NCBI GenBank assembly: GCA_900768525.1
Contig: CAAGDF010000003.1
Coordinates: 14,581 to 78,580, forward strand
Origin: Clostridia bacterium
Lineage (GTDB): Bacteria; Bacillota; Clostridia; Christensenellales; Borkfalkiaceae
Length of the DNA: 64,000 bases
Direction: 5' to 3'
The position numbers and the translations under genes were made by a program. Position 1 is the stretch's first letter, and each line of letters begins with the position of its first letter. Of the stretch, positions 8,052 through 16,974 are shown piece after piece. The notes under the pieces were generated by a model, which saw nothing but the letters and a program-made list of their open reading frames with translations, was not told where the DNA came from and ran no database searches.

Positions 8052-9944
8052 TTATGCGCCGACCGAAGATTTCAAGCGTTCGCGTTCGTACTGAACGGTG
8101 TACAAATTGTAATATTTGCCTTTCTTCGCAATAAGTTCGTCGTGCGTGCCTTGTTCGAGAATTTTTCCGTCGTCCATAACGATTATAACGTCGGCGTGGC
8201 GAACGGTGGAAAGCCTGTGCGCGACTATCAGCATAGTTCCGCGGTTCATCATTTTTTCCAAAGAATTGCGGATGAGCGATTCTGTTTCGGCGTCGATATT
8301 CGCCGTCGCCTCGTCAAGAATCATAACGTCGGGTTTGTGAATAACCGTTCTTGCAAAGGATAGCAGTTGCCGTTGCCCCGCAGAGAGGTTGTTTCCGCGT
8401 TCGCGTATTTCGTGGTCAAGCCCGTCGGGCAGTCGTTCGATAAACTTATCGGCGTTCACGTACTCGCAGGCGTGCTTAATTTCGTCGTCGGTAAACTCGC
8501 CGTCAAGCGCGATATTGCTGCGGATCGTGCCCGAAAACAGGAACACGTCCTGCAACATTTGTCCGATATGCCGTCTTAAACTCGAAATAGTGTACTCGGT
8601 GATGTCTTTGCCGTCAATGAGTATCTGACCTTTCTGAATATCGTAGTTGCGACACAGTAGCGAAAGTATAGTTGTTTTGCCCGCACCCGTCGCACCGACG
8701 AACGCCGCTGTTTCGCCCGCGCGTATTTTAAACGATAAATCTTTAAGTATCCATTCGTCTGGTTCATACGCAAACCACACGTTTTTAAACTCTATATCGC
8801 CGTGAATTTTTTCAATATCGGTCGCGCCGTCGGTATCGTTAACCGTCGGCTTTTCGTCCATAATGATAAAGATTTTCTCGGCGGAAGCGAAAGCCGATTG
8901 CAAAAAGTTGAACTGTTCGGCAAGACTTTGAATAGGGTTGAAGAACTTGGATATGTACATATAAAACGTAACCAGCGTGCCCGCGGTGATTGCCTGACCT
9001 AAGAACGATGCGCCGTCGAGATAGCCTTTTCCGCCGAGGTAGAAAAGGCACATAACCGAGGTAACGTAAAGCATATAGACAACCGGTCTGAAAATGCCGA
9101 AAACGAATAACTGTCTGAACCGCGCGCTGCGCAGCTTATTGTTTTTGTCCGAAAATTCGTCGAGTTTTGCCTGCTCGCGGTTGAACGCCTGAATGATTTT
9201 TATACCCGACAAATTTTCCGAAAGAAAAGTATTTATATCGGTAGTTCCGTCGCGGACGGCGCGGTACGCCTTACGCGAAAACTTGCGGAATATCAGCGTA
9301 AACAACACGATGAACGGCACGAAACAGGTAATCATAAGCGCAAGTTCGTAGTTAAGCACAACCATCGCCACGAACACGCAAATCACCATAAAAAAGTTTT
9401 TGGCAAGGTTCACAAGCACGCCCACAAACAAATGCGAAATGGCGTTTGTGTCGCTTGTAATTCGCGAAACCAGCTTGCCGACGGGCAGTTTGTGAAGTTG
9501 CTCGTGCGAAAGGCTTTCGATTTTTCTGAATAAATCGTTTCTTAAATCGCTGAGTATCTTTTGCCCGGTTCTTTGCAGTATTATCGATTGCGCATACGTT
9601 GCCGCGAGCGACAGCAGTAAAATCGATACATAAACGGCGAGCCTTATGTACAGCGCGGGCAGTTCGAAATCCGATTTTACAAGGTCCTCGATATTGCCGA
9701 TGAGTAGCGGCGATATAACCCCGTACGAAACCGAAACGAGCATTAAAAACAGCACCGCCAAAAAGTTTTTGCCATAGGGTTTTGCGTAGCCGAGCAGTCT
9801 TTTCATTATCTCGGAGTCTTTCAGCGTGCGGTCGAAGCCTATTGCTTCTTTTTTGTTTTTCATCAGCGCATAGGCGATTATGAATGCCGCCGAGAACAAG
9901 CCGACTATTGCGCCTGCAACGAGCAGGGGAAAATATTCACGCAT
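8052..9944 (-). CDS. ABC exporter half with canonical catalytic site
   Basis: A 630-residue fused permease-ATPase of the type IV exporter class. An extra N-terminal membrane helix (residues 5-28) precedes the usual six. In the ATPase domain, Walker A GATGAGKTT is at 417-425, signature LSAGQ at 520-524, Walker B ILDE with the catalytic Glu at 545 and the switch His at 576. Its partner is the preceding gene, which it overlaps by eight bases. Together they resemble heterodimeric multidrug exporters such as BmrCD or LmrCD. The substrate is not deducible. Confidence 0.92.
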   Translation of the reverse strand: MREYFPLLVAGAIVGLFSAAFIIAYALMKNKKEAIGFDRTLKDSEIMKRLLGYAKPYGKNFLAVLFLMLVSVSYGVISPLLIGNIEDLVKSDFELPALYIRLAVYVSILLLSLAATYAQSIILQRTGQKILSDLRNDLFRKIESLSHEQLHKLPVGKLVSRITSDTNAISHLFVGVLVNLAKNFFMVICVFVAMVVLNYELALMITCFVPFIVLFTLIFRKFSRKAYRAVRDGTTDINTFLSENLSGIKIIQAFNREQAKLDEFSDKNNKLRSARFRQLFVFGIFRPVVYMLYVTSVMCLFYLGGKGYLDGASFLGQAITAGTLVTFYMYISKFFNPIQSLAEQFNFLQSAFASAEKIFIIMDEKPTVNDTDGATDIEKIHGDIEFKNVWFAYEPDEWILKDLSFKIRAGETAAFVGATGAGKTTILSLLCRNYDIQKGQILIDGKDITEYTISSLRRHIGQMLQDVFLFSGTIRSNIALDGEFTDDEIKHACEYVNADKFIERLPDGLDHEIRERGNNLSAGQRQLLSFARTVIHKPDVMILDEATANIDAETESLIRNSLEKMMNRGTMLIVAHRLSTVRHADVIIVMDDGKILEQGTHDELIAKKGKYYNLYTVQYERERLKSSVGA

Positions 9945-11694
9945 TTAAACCTTCCTCCTCGTCGATTTTTTGCAGTTTTACCGTTTCGGCGTATTGCGGG
10001 CAAGTTGCAAGCAGCTCGTCATGCGTGCCGGAACGCAGCACTTTGCCGTTTTCAAGGTAAACTATCATATCCGCACCCGCTATGGTGGAGATTCTGTGCG
10101 AAAGCAAAATAGTGGTTTTGTCGCGCCGTATGCTATCAAGATTTTTCAAAAACGTATGCTCGGTGTCGGTGTCAACCGCGGAAAGCGAATCGTCAAGAAT
10201 GAGCACGGCTGCGTTTTTAAGCAGCGCGCGCGCAATGGAAATTCTTTGCTTTTGCCCGCCCGAAACGGTTACGCCGCGTTCGCCTAAAACGGTGTCGTAA
10301 CCCTCGGTAAATTCCGAAATATCGTCGTTTACCACCGAAAGCGTTGCCGCTTGTATAATCTCTTCTCGCGTAAAATTGCCCGTAGAAAAGGCAATATTGT
10401 TGGCGATTGTATCGCTGAACAAAAAATTGTCCTGCGGAACGTACGCCACGTTCGCCCGTACCGACTTAACTGTCAGTACGTTCACGTCCTTGCCGTCGAT
10501 AAACATACATCCGTCGGGTATCTCGTACAAGCGCAAAATAAGGTCGGCGATTGTGGTTTTGCCTGCACCCGTGCGCCCGGTAATGCCCACCATGCTGCCC
10601 GCGGGTATTTTAAAACTGACGTTTTCGAGCACGGGGGCGTCGCCGTCGGGGTAGGCGAAAGTGAGATTTTTAAATTCGATTTCGCCCCTCGCTTGGGTTA
10701 AGTCGAACGCTCCGTCTTTGTCTTTAATAATATGTTTTTCGTCGAGCAGTTTGCTCACGCGCGCAAGCGATGCTTTTCCGCGGGAGTGCATGTCGATAAG
10801 CTCGGAAAGCGCGATTATCGGCCAGACGATAGAGGTAAAATAGCCGAGGAATTCTACAAGCTGCCCCGCGTCGAACGTTTTGTTATACACGAGATAACCG
10901 CCGTAACCGATTATTACGCAAACCACCGATTCCACGAATAAGTCTACGAAAATGTTCAGCGTGGCCGAAAGTTTTGCGTATTCCACGTTGATTTCTTCGT
11001 TTTCTTTGTTAAGTTTTTTAAAGCGCAGCAGTTCTTTGCCTTCTTTTACGAACGCTTTTATTACCGAAAGCCCCGAAAAACTCTCCTGCGCAAAGTCGGA
11101 CAGCCGCGAGTATTTTTGCTGCCGCTTATCCCATTTTTCAGAAATGCTTTTGCCTATCGTAACGCCGCAAATAAACAAAAATACCATCGGTATAAGTGAG
11201 AAAAGGGTGAGATAAATATTCATTCTTGCCATTTTTATTATGGCAAGCACGCCTATCAGCATCGCGTCCACAAACATCAGTATGCCCGAGCCGAAGCAGT
11301 CCTCCAGCGTTTCGAGGTCGTTCGTGTAGTAAGCCATAAGGTCGCCGACTTTGTTCACCTGATAAAACTCCTGCGAAAGATCCTTGCATTTGTCGAAGAG
11401 CCTTCTGCGAAGGTCGGATTCCATTCGTATGGAGGAGCCGAACAGGCAAATACGCCATAAAAATCGCCCCGCAACGAGTACGAGAATAATCGTAAGCATC
11501 GGCAAACAAATTTTTTCAAGCAGGTAGTCGAGCGTAAAGTTTTCTATTTTGCCGTTCAGCGCGTTTACAACAATGCGGTAAATTTCGGGTATTTTCAGCT
11601 GAAAATAGTCAACGAGCGCAAGTGCCATAGCGCCCAGAAGAAGCATATGAAGATAGCGCAGGTAATACCTGTTTATGTGTTTTCCGAAAATCAT
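9937..11694 (-). CDS. ABC exporter half with degenerate catalytic site
   Basis: A 585-residue permease-ATPase. Walker A GRTGAGKTT is at 373-381, signature VSGGQ at 477-481 and the switch His is present. The Walker B motif ends LILDD, so the catalytic Glu is replaced by Asp at residue 502. That substitution marks the degenerate site of heterodimeric exporters (known for BmrC, TM287 and LmrC). AAAGGAGG precedes the ATG. It heads a two-gene operon with the canonical partner downstream, under a consensus promoter. Confidence 0.93.
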   Translation of the reverse strand: MIFGKHINRYYLRYLHMLLLGAMALALVDYFQLKIPEIYRIVVNALNGKIENFTLDYLLEKICLPMLTIILVLVAGRFLWRICLFGSSIRMESDLRRRLFDKCKDLSQEFYQVNKVGDLMAYYTNDLETLEDCFGSGILMFVDAMLIGVLAIIKMARMNIYLTLFSLIPMVFLFICGVTIGKSISEKWDKRQQKYSRLSDFAQESFSGLSVIKAFVKEGKELLRFKKLNKENEEINVEYAKLSATLNIFVDLFVESVVCVIIGYGGYLVYNKTFDAGQLVEFLGYFTSIVWPIIALSELIDMHSRGKASLARVSKLLDEKHIIKDKDGAFDLTQARGEIEFKNLTFAYPDGDAPVLENVSFKIPAGSMVGITGRTGAGKTTIADLILRLYEIPDGCMFIDGKDVNVLTVKSVRANVAYVPQDNFLFSDTIANNIAFSTGNFTREEIIQAATLSVVNDDISEFTEGYDTVLGERGVTVSGGQKQRISIARALLKNAAVLILDDSLSAVDTDTEHTFLKNLDSIRRDKTTILLSHRISTIAGADMIVYLENGKVLRSGTHDELLATCPQYAETVKLQKIDEEEGLNA

Positions 11695-11795
11695 AAAGCC
11701 TCCTTTGTGCGTTAAAATCAGTGCGTTTGTCGACCAAATTGCCTGATTGTTGCGGTTTGTTCTATCGAAGTTGAAAATATCTAAGTATTTTATGT

Positions 11796-11824
11796 ATTAT
11801 ATATGATGAACTATAAAGTGTCAA
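11796..11824 (-). promoter_or_regulatory. Sigma-A promoter of the ABC exporter operon
   Basis: TTGACA, 17-base spacer, TATAAT on the minus strand; a perfect consensus. It lies about 100 bases before the first exporter gene. No operator palindrome or local regulator gene is obvious. Confidence 0.88.
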
Positions 11825-11870
11825 GAAATATCCGCGAGAAAACACAGTTTTGCGTTTTTTTGCTCTTTTA

Positions 11871-11899
11871 TTGACAAACTTTGCGAAAGTAACTATAAT
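11871..11899 (+). promoter_or_regulatory. Sigma-A promoter of the ECF sigma operon
   Basis: TTGACA, 17-base spacer, TATAAT on the plus strand. It is divergent from the exporter promoter 47 bases away. Because the boxes are housekeeping-type, expression of this sigma factor does not appear to rest on autoregulation alone. Confidence 0.88.
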
Positions 11900-11994
11900 A
11901 ATAAAAAAAATGTCAGGAAAAATGTCGTTTGCTGCGTATTATTGTTGTCCGGCATGCGGATAAACGATGTAAGAGCAAACGCAGAAGGTAAATT

Positions 11995-12525
11995 ATGGGC
12001 GAGGGCGAATTGGCGTACAAGAGATATATCGATGGCGACGACTCGTCTTTTGAAGAGGTCGTCCGCATTTATCGTGCCGAAGTAACCGCTTACGCGCTCA
12101 GTATCGTCCGCAACAGGTTTGCCGCGGAGGACGTTGCCGCCGACGTTTTTTGTTACGTCGTGTGCCACAAGAAAAAGTATAATTTTTCCGTTCCGCTTAA
12201 ATATTATTTGCTAATGATTTGCAAATCGCGCGCGCTCGATTATTATCGGCGGGAGAAGAAATATATACCGCTCGACGAGGCGATAAATGTCGAAAGCGAG
12301 CGCGACAACGTTGTCGAAATGATTGTTAAAGACGAACGCAAAAGTGCCGTTTATCGTGCTATAGGCGGACTTCCTGCCGAAATGCGCTCGGCTGTTTACC
12401 TCTTTTACTTTGAAGAAATGAGTTACGACGACGTTGCGAAAATAATGAAGATAAACAAAAAGAAAGTCGATAATTTGCTGTATGCGGCAAAACAAAAATT
12501 AAAAAAGGAGCTGTGCGATTTATGA
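11995..12525 (+). CDS. ECF-type RNA polymerase sigma factor
   Basis: A 176-residue sigma-70 family protein of ECF size. Region 2 is seen in YALSIVRNRFAAEDVAADVF (about residues 38-57) and CKSRALDYYRREKKY; region 4 is at the C-terminus, with LPAEMRSAVYLFYFEEMSYDDVAKIMKINKKKV. AGAAGG lies seven bases before the ATG. It overlaps the next gene through an ATGA junction, the usual arrangement of a sigma factor and its membrane partner. The ECF subgroup and regulon cannot be assigned here. Confidence 0.92.
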   Translation: MGEGELAYKRYIDGDDSSFEEVVRIYRAEVTAYALSIVRNRFAAEDVAADVFCYVVCHKKKYNFSVPLKYYLLMICKSRALDYYRREKKYIPLDEAINVESERDNVVEMIVKDERKSAVYRAIGGLPAEMRSAVYLFYFEEMSYDDVAKIMKINKKKVDNLLYAAKQKLKKELCDL

Positions 12526-13037
12526 AAAAGGACAAGATAACGCCAACGAATACGGATGCAAAAATTTTGTCCGACGGTGAATTTACCGCCGAAGTTTTTG
12601 CGCGCGCAAAACGTAAGAAAGCTGCTTTTCGTAAAAAGGTCGCTGGTGCAATAGCGACCGTATGCGCGGCATGTTTTGTTTTTACGGGTATCGGTATAGG
12701 CATAAGTTCGGCGGCGGGCGGCAATAAAGCCGATGCTGCGCCGGGCAGGCGTGACGATAGTTTTATTTCGGGTTATAACGATTACGCCATAGTAGACGGA
12801 AATTACGTTTTCTTACCGCCCGAAGAGAGTAATCGTTTAAGGGCGATTATCGATGCGGCTTCAAAAAACGGCGAAAGTATAGTAGAGGACGGTGTAAACG
12901 ACGACTATTGTTTTGCCGTTATGATCGACGGCGTTCGGTATATGTTTTTTAAAGACGGCGTGTCTTTTAAAAACACCGTCGTAAAAAGCAAAAACGTCGG
13001 CAATATCGCCAAAAGCGTATTAAAAGGCGGGCTATAA
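12522..13037 (+). CDS. Membrane-anchored partner of the ECF sigma factor, putative anti-sigma or sensor
   Basis: A 171-residue protein of no family I recognise. Residues 1-45 are charged and probably cytoplasmic. A single membrane helix follows (about 47-72, VAGAIATVCAACFVFTGIGIG), and the remaining ~100 residues would be outside. The start is the ATG at 12522, in an ATGA overlap with the sigma stop; AAGGAG lies eleven bases upstream, whereas a GTG at 12513 is too close to it. No zinc-binding HxxxCxxC anti-sigma motif is visible, so the anti-sigma role rests only on gene order and topology. Its stop codon lies inside dispersed element copy B. Confidence 0.7.
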   Translation: MKKDKITPTNTDAKILSDGEFTAEVFARAKRKKAAFRKKVAGAIATVCAACFVFTGIGIGISSAAGGNKADAAPGRRDDSFISGYNDYAIVDGNYVFLPPEESNRLRAIIDAASKNGESIVEDGVNDDYCFAVMIDGVRYMFFKDGVSFKNTVVKSKNVGNIAKSVLKGGL

Positions 13038-13049
13038 GTCGATTATTGC
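13031..13049 (-). repeat. Dispersed element copy B
   Basis: GCTATAAGTCGATTATTGC; one base of the core differs. AAAAGG lies to the left and CTTTTG to the right. The TAA stop codon of the preceding gene is the TAA within CTATAA of this copy. Confidence 0.8.
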
Positions 13050-13097
13050 CACTTTTGCGGCATAAACGTATATTTAATTACAAACCTGATAAATCGC

Positions 13098-13116
13098 GCT
13101 ATAAGTCAATTATCGC
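13098..13116 (-). repeat. Dispersed element copy C
   Basis: GCTATAAGTCAATTATCGC, with one mismatch in the core, only about 50 bases from copy B. Intergenic and in the same orientation as copy B. Confidence 0.75.
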
Positions 13117-13130
13117 AACATTTTATATAA

Positions 13131-13166
13131 AACAAAAAGCCGTCGGGTAATCTTCCCGACGGCTTT
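13131..13166. terminator. Terminator of spoVG, possibly two-way
   Basis: AAAGCCGTCGGG, a seven-base loop, CCCGACGGCTTT: a 12-pair perfect stem. On the minus strand it is followed by TTTTTGTTTT, which fits the end of spoVG. On the plus strand the T-run is weaker. Confidence 0.9.
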
Positions 13167-13183
13167 AGCTTTTTAAAAAGCGA

Positions 13184-13450
13184 TTATGCGTTTGCAGTCT
13201 CTTTTTCGTACGCCGCCATTACTGCGGAAATAAGTGCGTTACGCGCTTCTGCGTTGATGGGGTGAGCGATATCTCTGTATTCGCCGTCCTGAGTTTTGCG
13301 AGAGGGCATTGCAACGAAGCAACCGTCGGTTCCTTCAACGATTTTTATATCGTGAATAGCGATAGCGTCGTCTAAAGTTATCGAAGCAACCGCTTTAAGT
13401 TTACTGTCTTCTTTTTGTACCATCCTGATTCTTACGTCTGTAATGTTCAT
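13184..13450 (-). CDS. spoVG: Septation regulator SpoVG
   Basis: An 88-residue protein matching SpoVG over its whole length: MNITDVRIR at the start, KAVASITLDDAIAIHDIKIVEG in the middle, then FVAMPSRKTQDGEYRDIAHPIN, with the conserved P-S-R motif. SpoVG is a small nucleic-acid-binding regulator that affects septation and sporulation in Bacillus; it is also widespread in non-sporulating lineages, so it does not prove sporulation here. AAGGCGG lies eight bases before the ATG. It is transcribed alone and divergently from murC. Confidence 0.95.
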   Translation of the reverse strand: MNITDVRIRMVQKEDSKLKAVASITLDDAIAIHDIKIVEGTDGCFVAMPSRKTQDGEYRDIAHPINAEARNALISAVMAAYEKETANA

Positions 13451-13513
13451 TTTTTTACCGCCTTATTATGTATTTTTTGCCGCTCAATGGTAGTCTGCGG
13501 CTTTGTGATTTAT

Positions 13514-13542
13514 ATAATACTATAAAACGAAACAAATTTCAA
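13514..13542 (-). promoter_or_regulatory. Promoter of spoVG
   Basis: TTGAAA, 17-base spacer, TATTAT on the minus strand within very AT-rich DNA. In Bacillus spoVG is driven by sigma-H, but the boxes seen here are sigma-A-like. Confidence 0.7.
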
Positions 13543-13638
13543 TAGTTTTTTTAAAAAAATATCTCAAAAATTAAAATTTTTATATACTTTTGACCCAAAA
13601 AAAGATAAATTCGGCAAAAATGCGTCATATCATGAAGT

Positions 13639-15000
13639 ATGGACAGCGTTTTTTGCGATTATAAGGTACAGTTTAAAGTGTTTTTTGTCGGTATCGGCGG
13701 AATAAGTATGTCCGCGCTTGCCGTCATGTTAAAGGAAAAGGGTTTTATCGTGTCGGGGTACGATAAAAATGAAAGCGAAACCACCGTTCGCCTTGAAAAA
13801 CTCGGTATCCCGGTAAACCGCCCGAACGATTTGGAAGAGTGTGATATCGCGGTCGTATCGTCCGCGATTGCCGATGACGATCCCATAAAGGTTCGCCTTG
13901 TCGGAATGAAAAAAGCGGTTGTTTCGCGCGGGTGGCTGCTTGCGCGCCTTGCCGAATGTTACCCTATGTCGGTAGGAGTTGCGGGCACGCACGGCAAAAC
14001 CACATGCGTTTGCATACTTGCGCATATTTTAAAATGTGCGGGCAAGCATTTTACTTTGCACGTCGGCGGGGAAGACAGCCTTTTCGGCAACGCATACAGT
14101 TCGGGCGACGAACTGTTTTTGACCGAAGTGTGTGAATATAAGCGGAATATCGCGCATTTTTCGCCCGATATCGGCGTGGTTTTAAACATAGACGACGATC
14201 ACGAGGAAAGTTACGGTTCTTTCGAGAATATCGTAAGCGAGTTCAACGAGTTTTTAAGCCGCGGCAGGACGGCGATAGTTAATTACGACGATGATAATCT
14301 TAATAAGTCGGGTGCGGTAACTTTTTCATATTCAAATACCGCAGCCGACTATTACGCAGGCGATATAAAGTTTGACGGCATAACTCTCGAATGTGCCGTT
14401 TTCGGACACGGAGCGCGACTTTTTGAAATTTCTACCGCGTTTTTGCGCCCGCACGACGCATATAACATTCTGGCTGCAACCGCAGTTGCGTGCGAACTCG
14501 GCATTGCTCCCGTCGATATCGGAAACGGCATAACCGATTTTCGCGGGGTTAAGCGCAGGAACGAATATTTAGGCGATTATTGCGGCAAACCCGTTTATGC
14601 CGATTACGCGCACCACCCGAAACAGGTAGAAACGGCGGTGAACGAATATAAAGAACGGTTCGGCGAAAACGTGCGTATATTGTTTCAGTCGCACACATAT
14701 TCGCGTACGGCAAGACTTATGGATGATTTTGTCCGCGCATTGTCGCCTTGCAAAAGCGTTAAACTTTTTGAAACTTATGCCGCGCGCGAAAAGTTCAACG
14801 AAGCGGGCAGTTATAAAAAGTTGGGCTATAAGCTCAAAAACGCAACATTATGCGACGGCGAAGAGGGTATTATAAACGCGTTCGAGGACGATAAAACCCA
14901 AGTGTCCGCATACGTTGTTTTAGGCGCGGGCGATTTATACGATAAAGTAAAATTTTTTTTGAAAGAAGAGCAACGCGGTGAAAAAACAAAAAAAATATAA
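13639..15000 (+). CDS. murC: UDP-N-acetylmuramate--L-alanine ligase
   Basis: A 453-residue Mur ligase, the usual length of MurC. The N-terminal Rossmann motif is FVGIGGISMSALA (16-28). The ATP loop is GVAGTHGKTT (113-122), and the MurC-type segment VYADYAHHPKQVE lies in the last third. It joins L-Ala to UDP-MurNAc in the cytoplasm, the first peptide step of peptidoglycan synthesis. The ribosome site before the ATG at 13639 is weak. A short frame overlaps its 3' end. Confidence 0.92.
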   Translation: MDSVFCDYKVQFKVFFVGIGGISMSALAVMLKEKGFIVSGYDKNESETTVRLEKLGIPVNRPNDLEECDIAVVSSAIADDDPIKVRLVGMKKAVVSRGWLLARLAECYPMSVGVAGTHGKTTCVCILAHILKCAGKHFTLHVGGEDSLFGNAYSSGDELFLTEVCEYKRNIAHFSPDIGVVLNIDDDHEESYGSFENIVSEFNEFLSRGRTAIVNYDDDNLNKSGAVTFSYSNTAADYYAGDIKFDGITLECAVFGHGARLFEISTAFLRPHDAYNILAATAVACELGIAPVDIGNGITDFRGVKRRNEYLGDYCGKPVYADYAHHPKQVETAVNEYKERFGENVRILFQSHTYSRTARLMDDFVRALSPCKSVKLFETYAAREKFNEAGSYKKLGYKLKNATLCDGEEGIINAFEDDKTQVSAYVVLGAGDLYDKVKFFLKEEQRGEKTKKI

Positions 15001-15151
15001 AAATTCGTTAGGAGTTTTTGTCGGTTCGGCGTATTATAATCGTAGAAATTTTAAGGGCGGAAAACAAGACCGCATAAGCGACGTTATGTTGAAATGCGAA
15101 TTTGTCGGCGTTACCTTAAATGACTATCTCGCAAGCGGTATAGATTTATAA
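14978..15151 (+). CDS. Small basic protein of unknown function (57 aa), tentative
   Basis: A GTG-initiated frame of 57 residues that overlaps the last 23 bases of murC and ends 25 bases before the vWA lipoprotein. It begins with a lysine-rich stretch (KKQKKYKN) and contains a hydrophobic VFVGSAYYN and a mixed C-terminus ending NDYLASGIDL. AGAAGAG lies about ten bases upstream. I know no family for it; it could be chance, though translational coupling to murC is plausible. Confidence 0.35.
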   Translation: MKKQKKYKNSLGVFVGSAYYNRRNFKGGKQDRISDVMLKCEFVGVTLNDYLASGIDL

Positions 15152-15176
15152 AACGTTTGCGAAAAAGGAGATAAAC

Positions 15177-16694
15177 ATGAAAAGAACACTTTTCACGATT
15201 GTAAGTTTTATGCTTGCGGTTTGTATGTTGCAAGGCTGCAGTCCGGCTAAAAACGGTGACGGTTTGTTTTACAACCCGAGCATGGGTTATTATGACGAGG
15301 CAGAAGCACCTTCGTATTCGTACGACGAAGTGAAAGAAAACGGCTTTACCGTTGCCGCAGTAAAGAACTCTTCTACTTTTTCGCTCGATCGCAATACGAC
15401 GGGGTATTCGATAGCAAGGCGGCAGATAAACGGCGGTATGAAAATCTCTGCGGATTCGGTAAGAGTGGAAGAATACGTCAACTATTTTTCATATAGCTAT
15501 CCCGAACCGACGGACGGCAAGCCGCTTGCGATATCGGGCAAACTGTTCGATTGTCCATGGAATGCGGAAAATAAATTGTTCACGGTCGGCGTATCGGCAA
15601 AGCAGATTGATTTTACCGATAAAAAGCAAAACAACCTCGTGTTCCTGATCGACGTTTCCGGTTCGATGTTCGGTTCGGACAGACTGGGTTTGATTCAGAA
15701 TGCCTTCACCATGCTGGCGAACAATCTTGCCGATAACGACGTTGTTTCGATAGTAACTTATGCCGGTTCGACAAAGGTAGTTGCCGAGGGCTTGAACGGC
15801 ACCCAAAAATCGCAGATCTGCAACGTTTTGCAGGATTTATCCGCGAGCGGCTCGACGGCCGGTGCGTCGGGTATTCAGCTTGCCTATAAGGTCGCCGAAA
15901 AGTATTTTATACAGGGCGGCAATAACCGTGTTATGCTTGCAACCGACGGCGATTTCAACGTGGGTATTAGCAATAAGAACCAGCTGAACGAATTTATTTC
16001 GGCAAAGCGCGACACCGGCATTTATCTGAGCGTATTCGGCGTAGGAATGGGCAACACGCGCGACGACATCATGGAAACCCTCGCTAAAAACGGTAACGGA
16101 AACTACGGCTATCTCGACAGCCTTACCGAGGCTCGCAAACTGCTCGTAACCGAGATGGGCGGTACTTTGGAAACCGTTGCCAAGGACGCTAAAATAAACG
16201 TAACGTTCAACGCCGACAAAGTGGAAAAATTCCGTCTTATCGGGTACGAAAACAAAATGATGTCGGAAGATGATTTTAACGACGAAAACAAGGATGCGGG
16301 TGAAATCGGTTCGGGGCATACGGTAACCGCCGTTTACGAAATCAAACTCAAAGACGGCACGGCGGCAAATGCCGTAAACGAAACGCTTGCCGAATTTGCT
16401 TCCGCTAAGATCAAGTGCAAAGATCCCGACTCGAACGAAAATATAGAGATCTACAAATCTTTTGACTTCGATTTGTATACGGCAACGCCCGACGAGGACG
16501 GCGCGTTCATCGCAAGCGTTACCGAGTTCGGTCTTTTGCTCAGGGAGTCGCAGTACAAGGGCACGGCTTCATGGCAAGGTTTGTTATCGCGCCTGACTAA
16601 CCTTACTTCGGTAAACGGCGCAAATGCCGACGAGTTCAGAGCCGAGTTTTTGGAATTAGTAAAAAAGGCTCGGACGATTTATTCTGCGCAGTAA
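15177..16694 (+). CDS. Lipoprotein with von Willebrand factor A domain (YfbK-like)
   Basis: A 505-residue exported lipoprotein. The signal peptide ends in lipobox LQGC with Cys21 as the lipidation site. An N-terminal part like the vWF-A N-domain of YfbK (EEYVNYFSYSYPEP near 98-111) precedes the vWA domain. The metal site begins D-V-S-G-S-M at 159-164, with a later TDGD motif (LATDGDFNVGI). A C-terminal domain (about 340-505) resembles the DUF3520-like region of this family. AAAAGGAG precedes the ATG. vWA lipoproteins bind proteins through a metal ion; the ligand is unknown. A clear terminator follows. Confidence 0.9.
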   Translation: MKRTLFTIVSFMLAVCMLQGCSPAKNGDGLFYNPSMGYYDEAEAPSYSYDEVKENGFTVAAVKNSSTFSLDRNTTGYSIARRQINGGMKISADSVRVEEYVNYFSYSYPEPTDGKPLAISGKLFDCPWNAENKLFTVGVSAKQIDFTDKKQNNLVFLIDVSGSMFGSDRLGLIQNAFTMLANNLADNDVVSIVTYAGSTKVVAEGLNGTQKSQICNVLQDLSASGSTAGASGIQLAYKVAEKYFIQGGNNRVMLATDGDFNVGISNKNQLNEFISAKRDTGIYLSVFGVGMGNTRDDIMETLAKNGNGNYGYLDSLTEARKLLVTEMGGTLETVAKDAKINVTFNADKVEKFRLIGYENKMMSEDDFNDENKDAGEIGSGHTVTAVYEIKLKDGTAANAVNETLAEFASAKIKCKDPDSNENIEIYKSFDFDLYTATPDEDGAFIASVTEFGLLLRESQYKGTASWQGLLSRLTNLTSVNGANADEFRAEFLELVKKARTIYSAQ

Positions 16695-16739
16695 TTTTTC
16701 GGCTTGCCCGACTTGTCGGGCTATAACGTTTGATTATTT

Positions 16740-16776
16740 AATGCTTGCGGGCAATAACGTTCGCAGGCATTTTTTA
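16740..16776 (+). terminator. Terminator of the vWA lipoprotein gene
   Basis: AATGCTTGCG, a 12-base loop, CGCAGGCATT, then TTTT. All ten positions pair, one as G-U. Confidence 0.85.
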
Positions 16777-16808
16777 TGCTCGGTTTTTATACTCGGCGAT
16801 TATTTATA

Positions 16809-16837
16809 TTGACTAAACGTGCGGGTGAGTATATAAT
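16809..16837 (+). promoter_or_regulatory. Promoter of the CPBP protease gene
   Basis: TTGACT, 17-base spacer, TATAAT. The leader to the gene is about 130 bases and contains several short inverted repeats whose role I cannot judge. Confidence 0.8.
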
Positions 16838-16974
16838 AATGCATGTAAAAATACGAAAAAATCGTATGGTTTTGGCGGGTAAAACTCGGCTTAAAACCGC
16901 CCGCGTTTTATAAAAATGCGTTGCGCAAATCAAAAGGGCGGTTACCTCGCTATATACGATTTAACGGTAAAAAT

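Noticed and set aside
16719..16737. GGCTATAACGTTTGATTATTT as another copy of the dispersed element
   Set aside because: It shares the outer part but has changes through the core; perhaps a decayed copy, but not safe to count.
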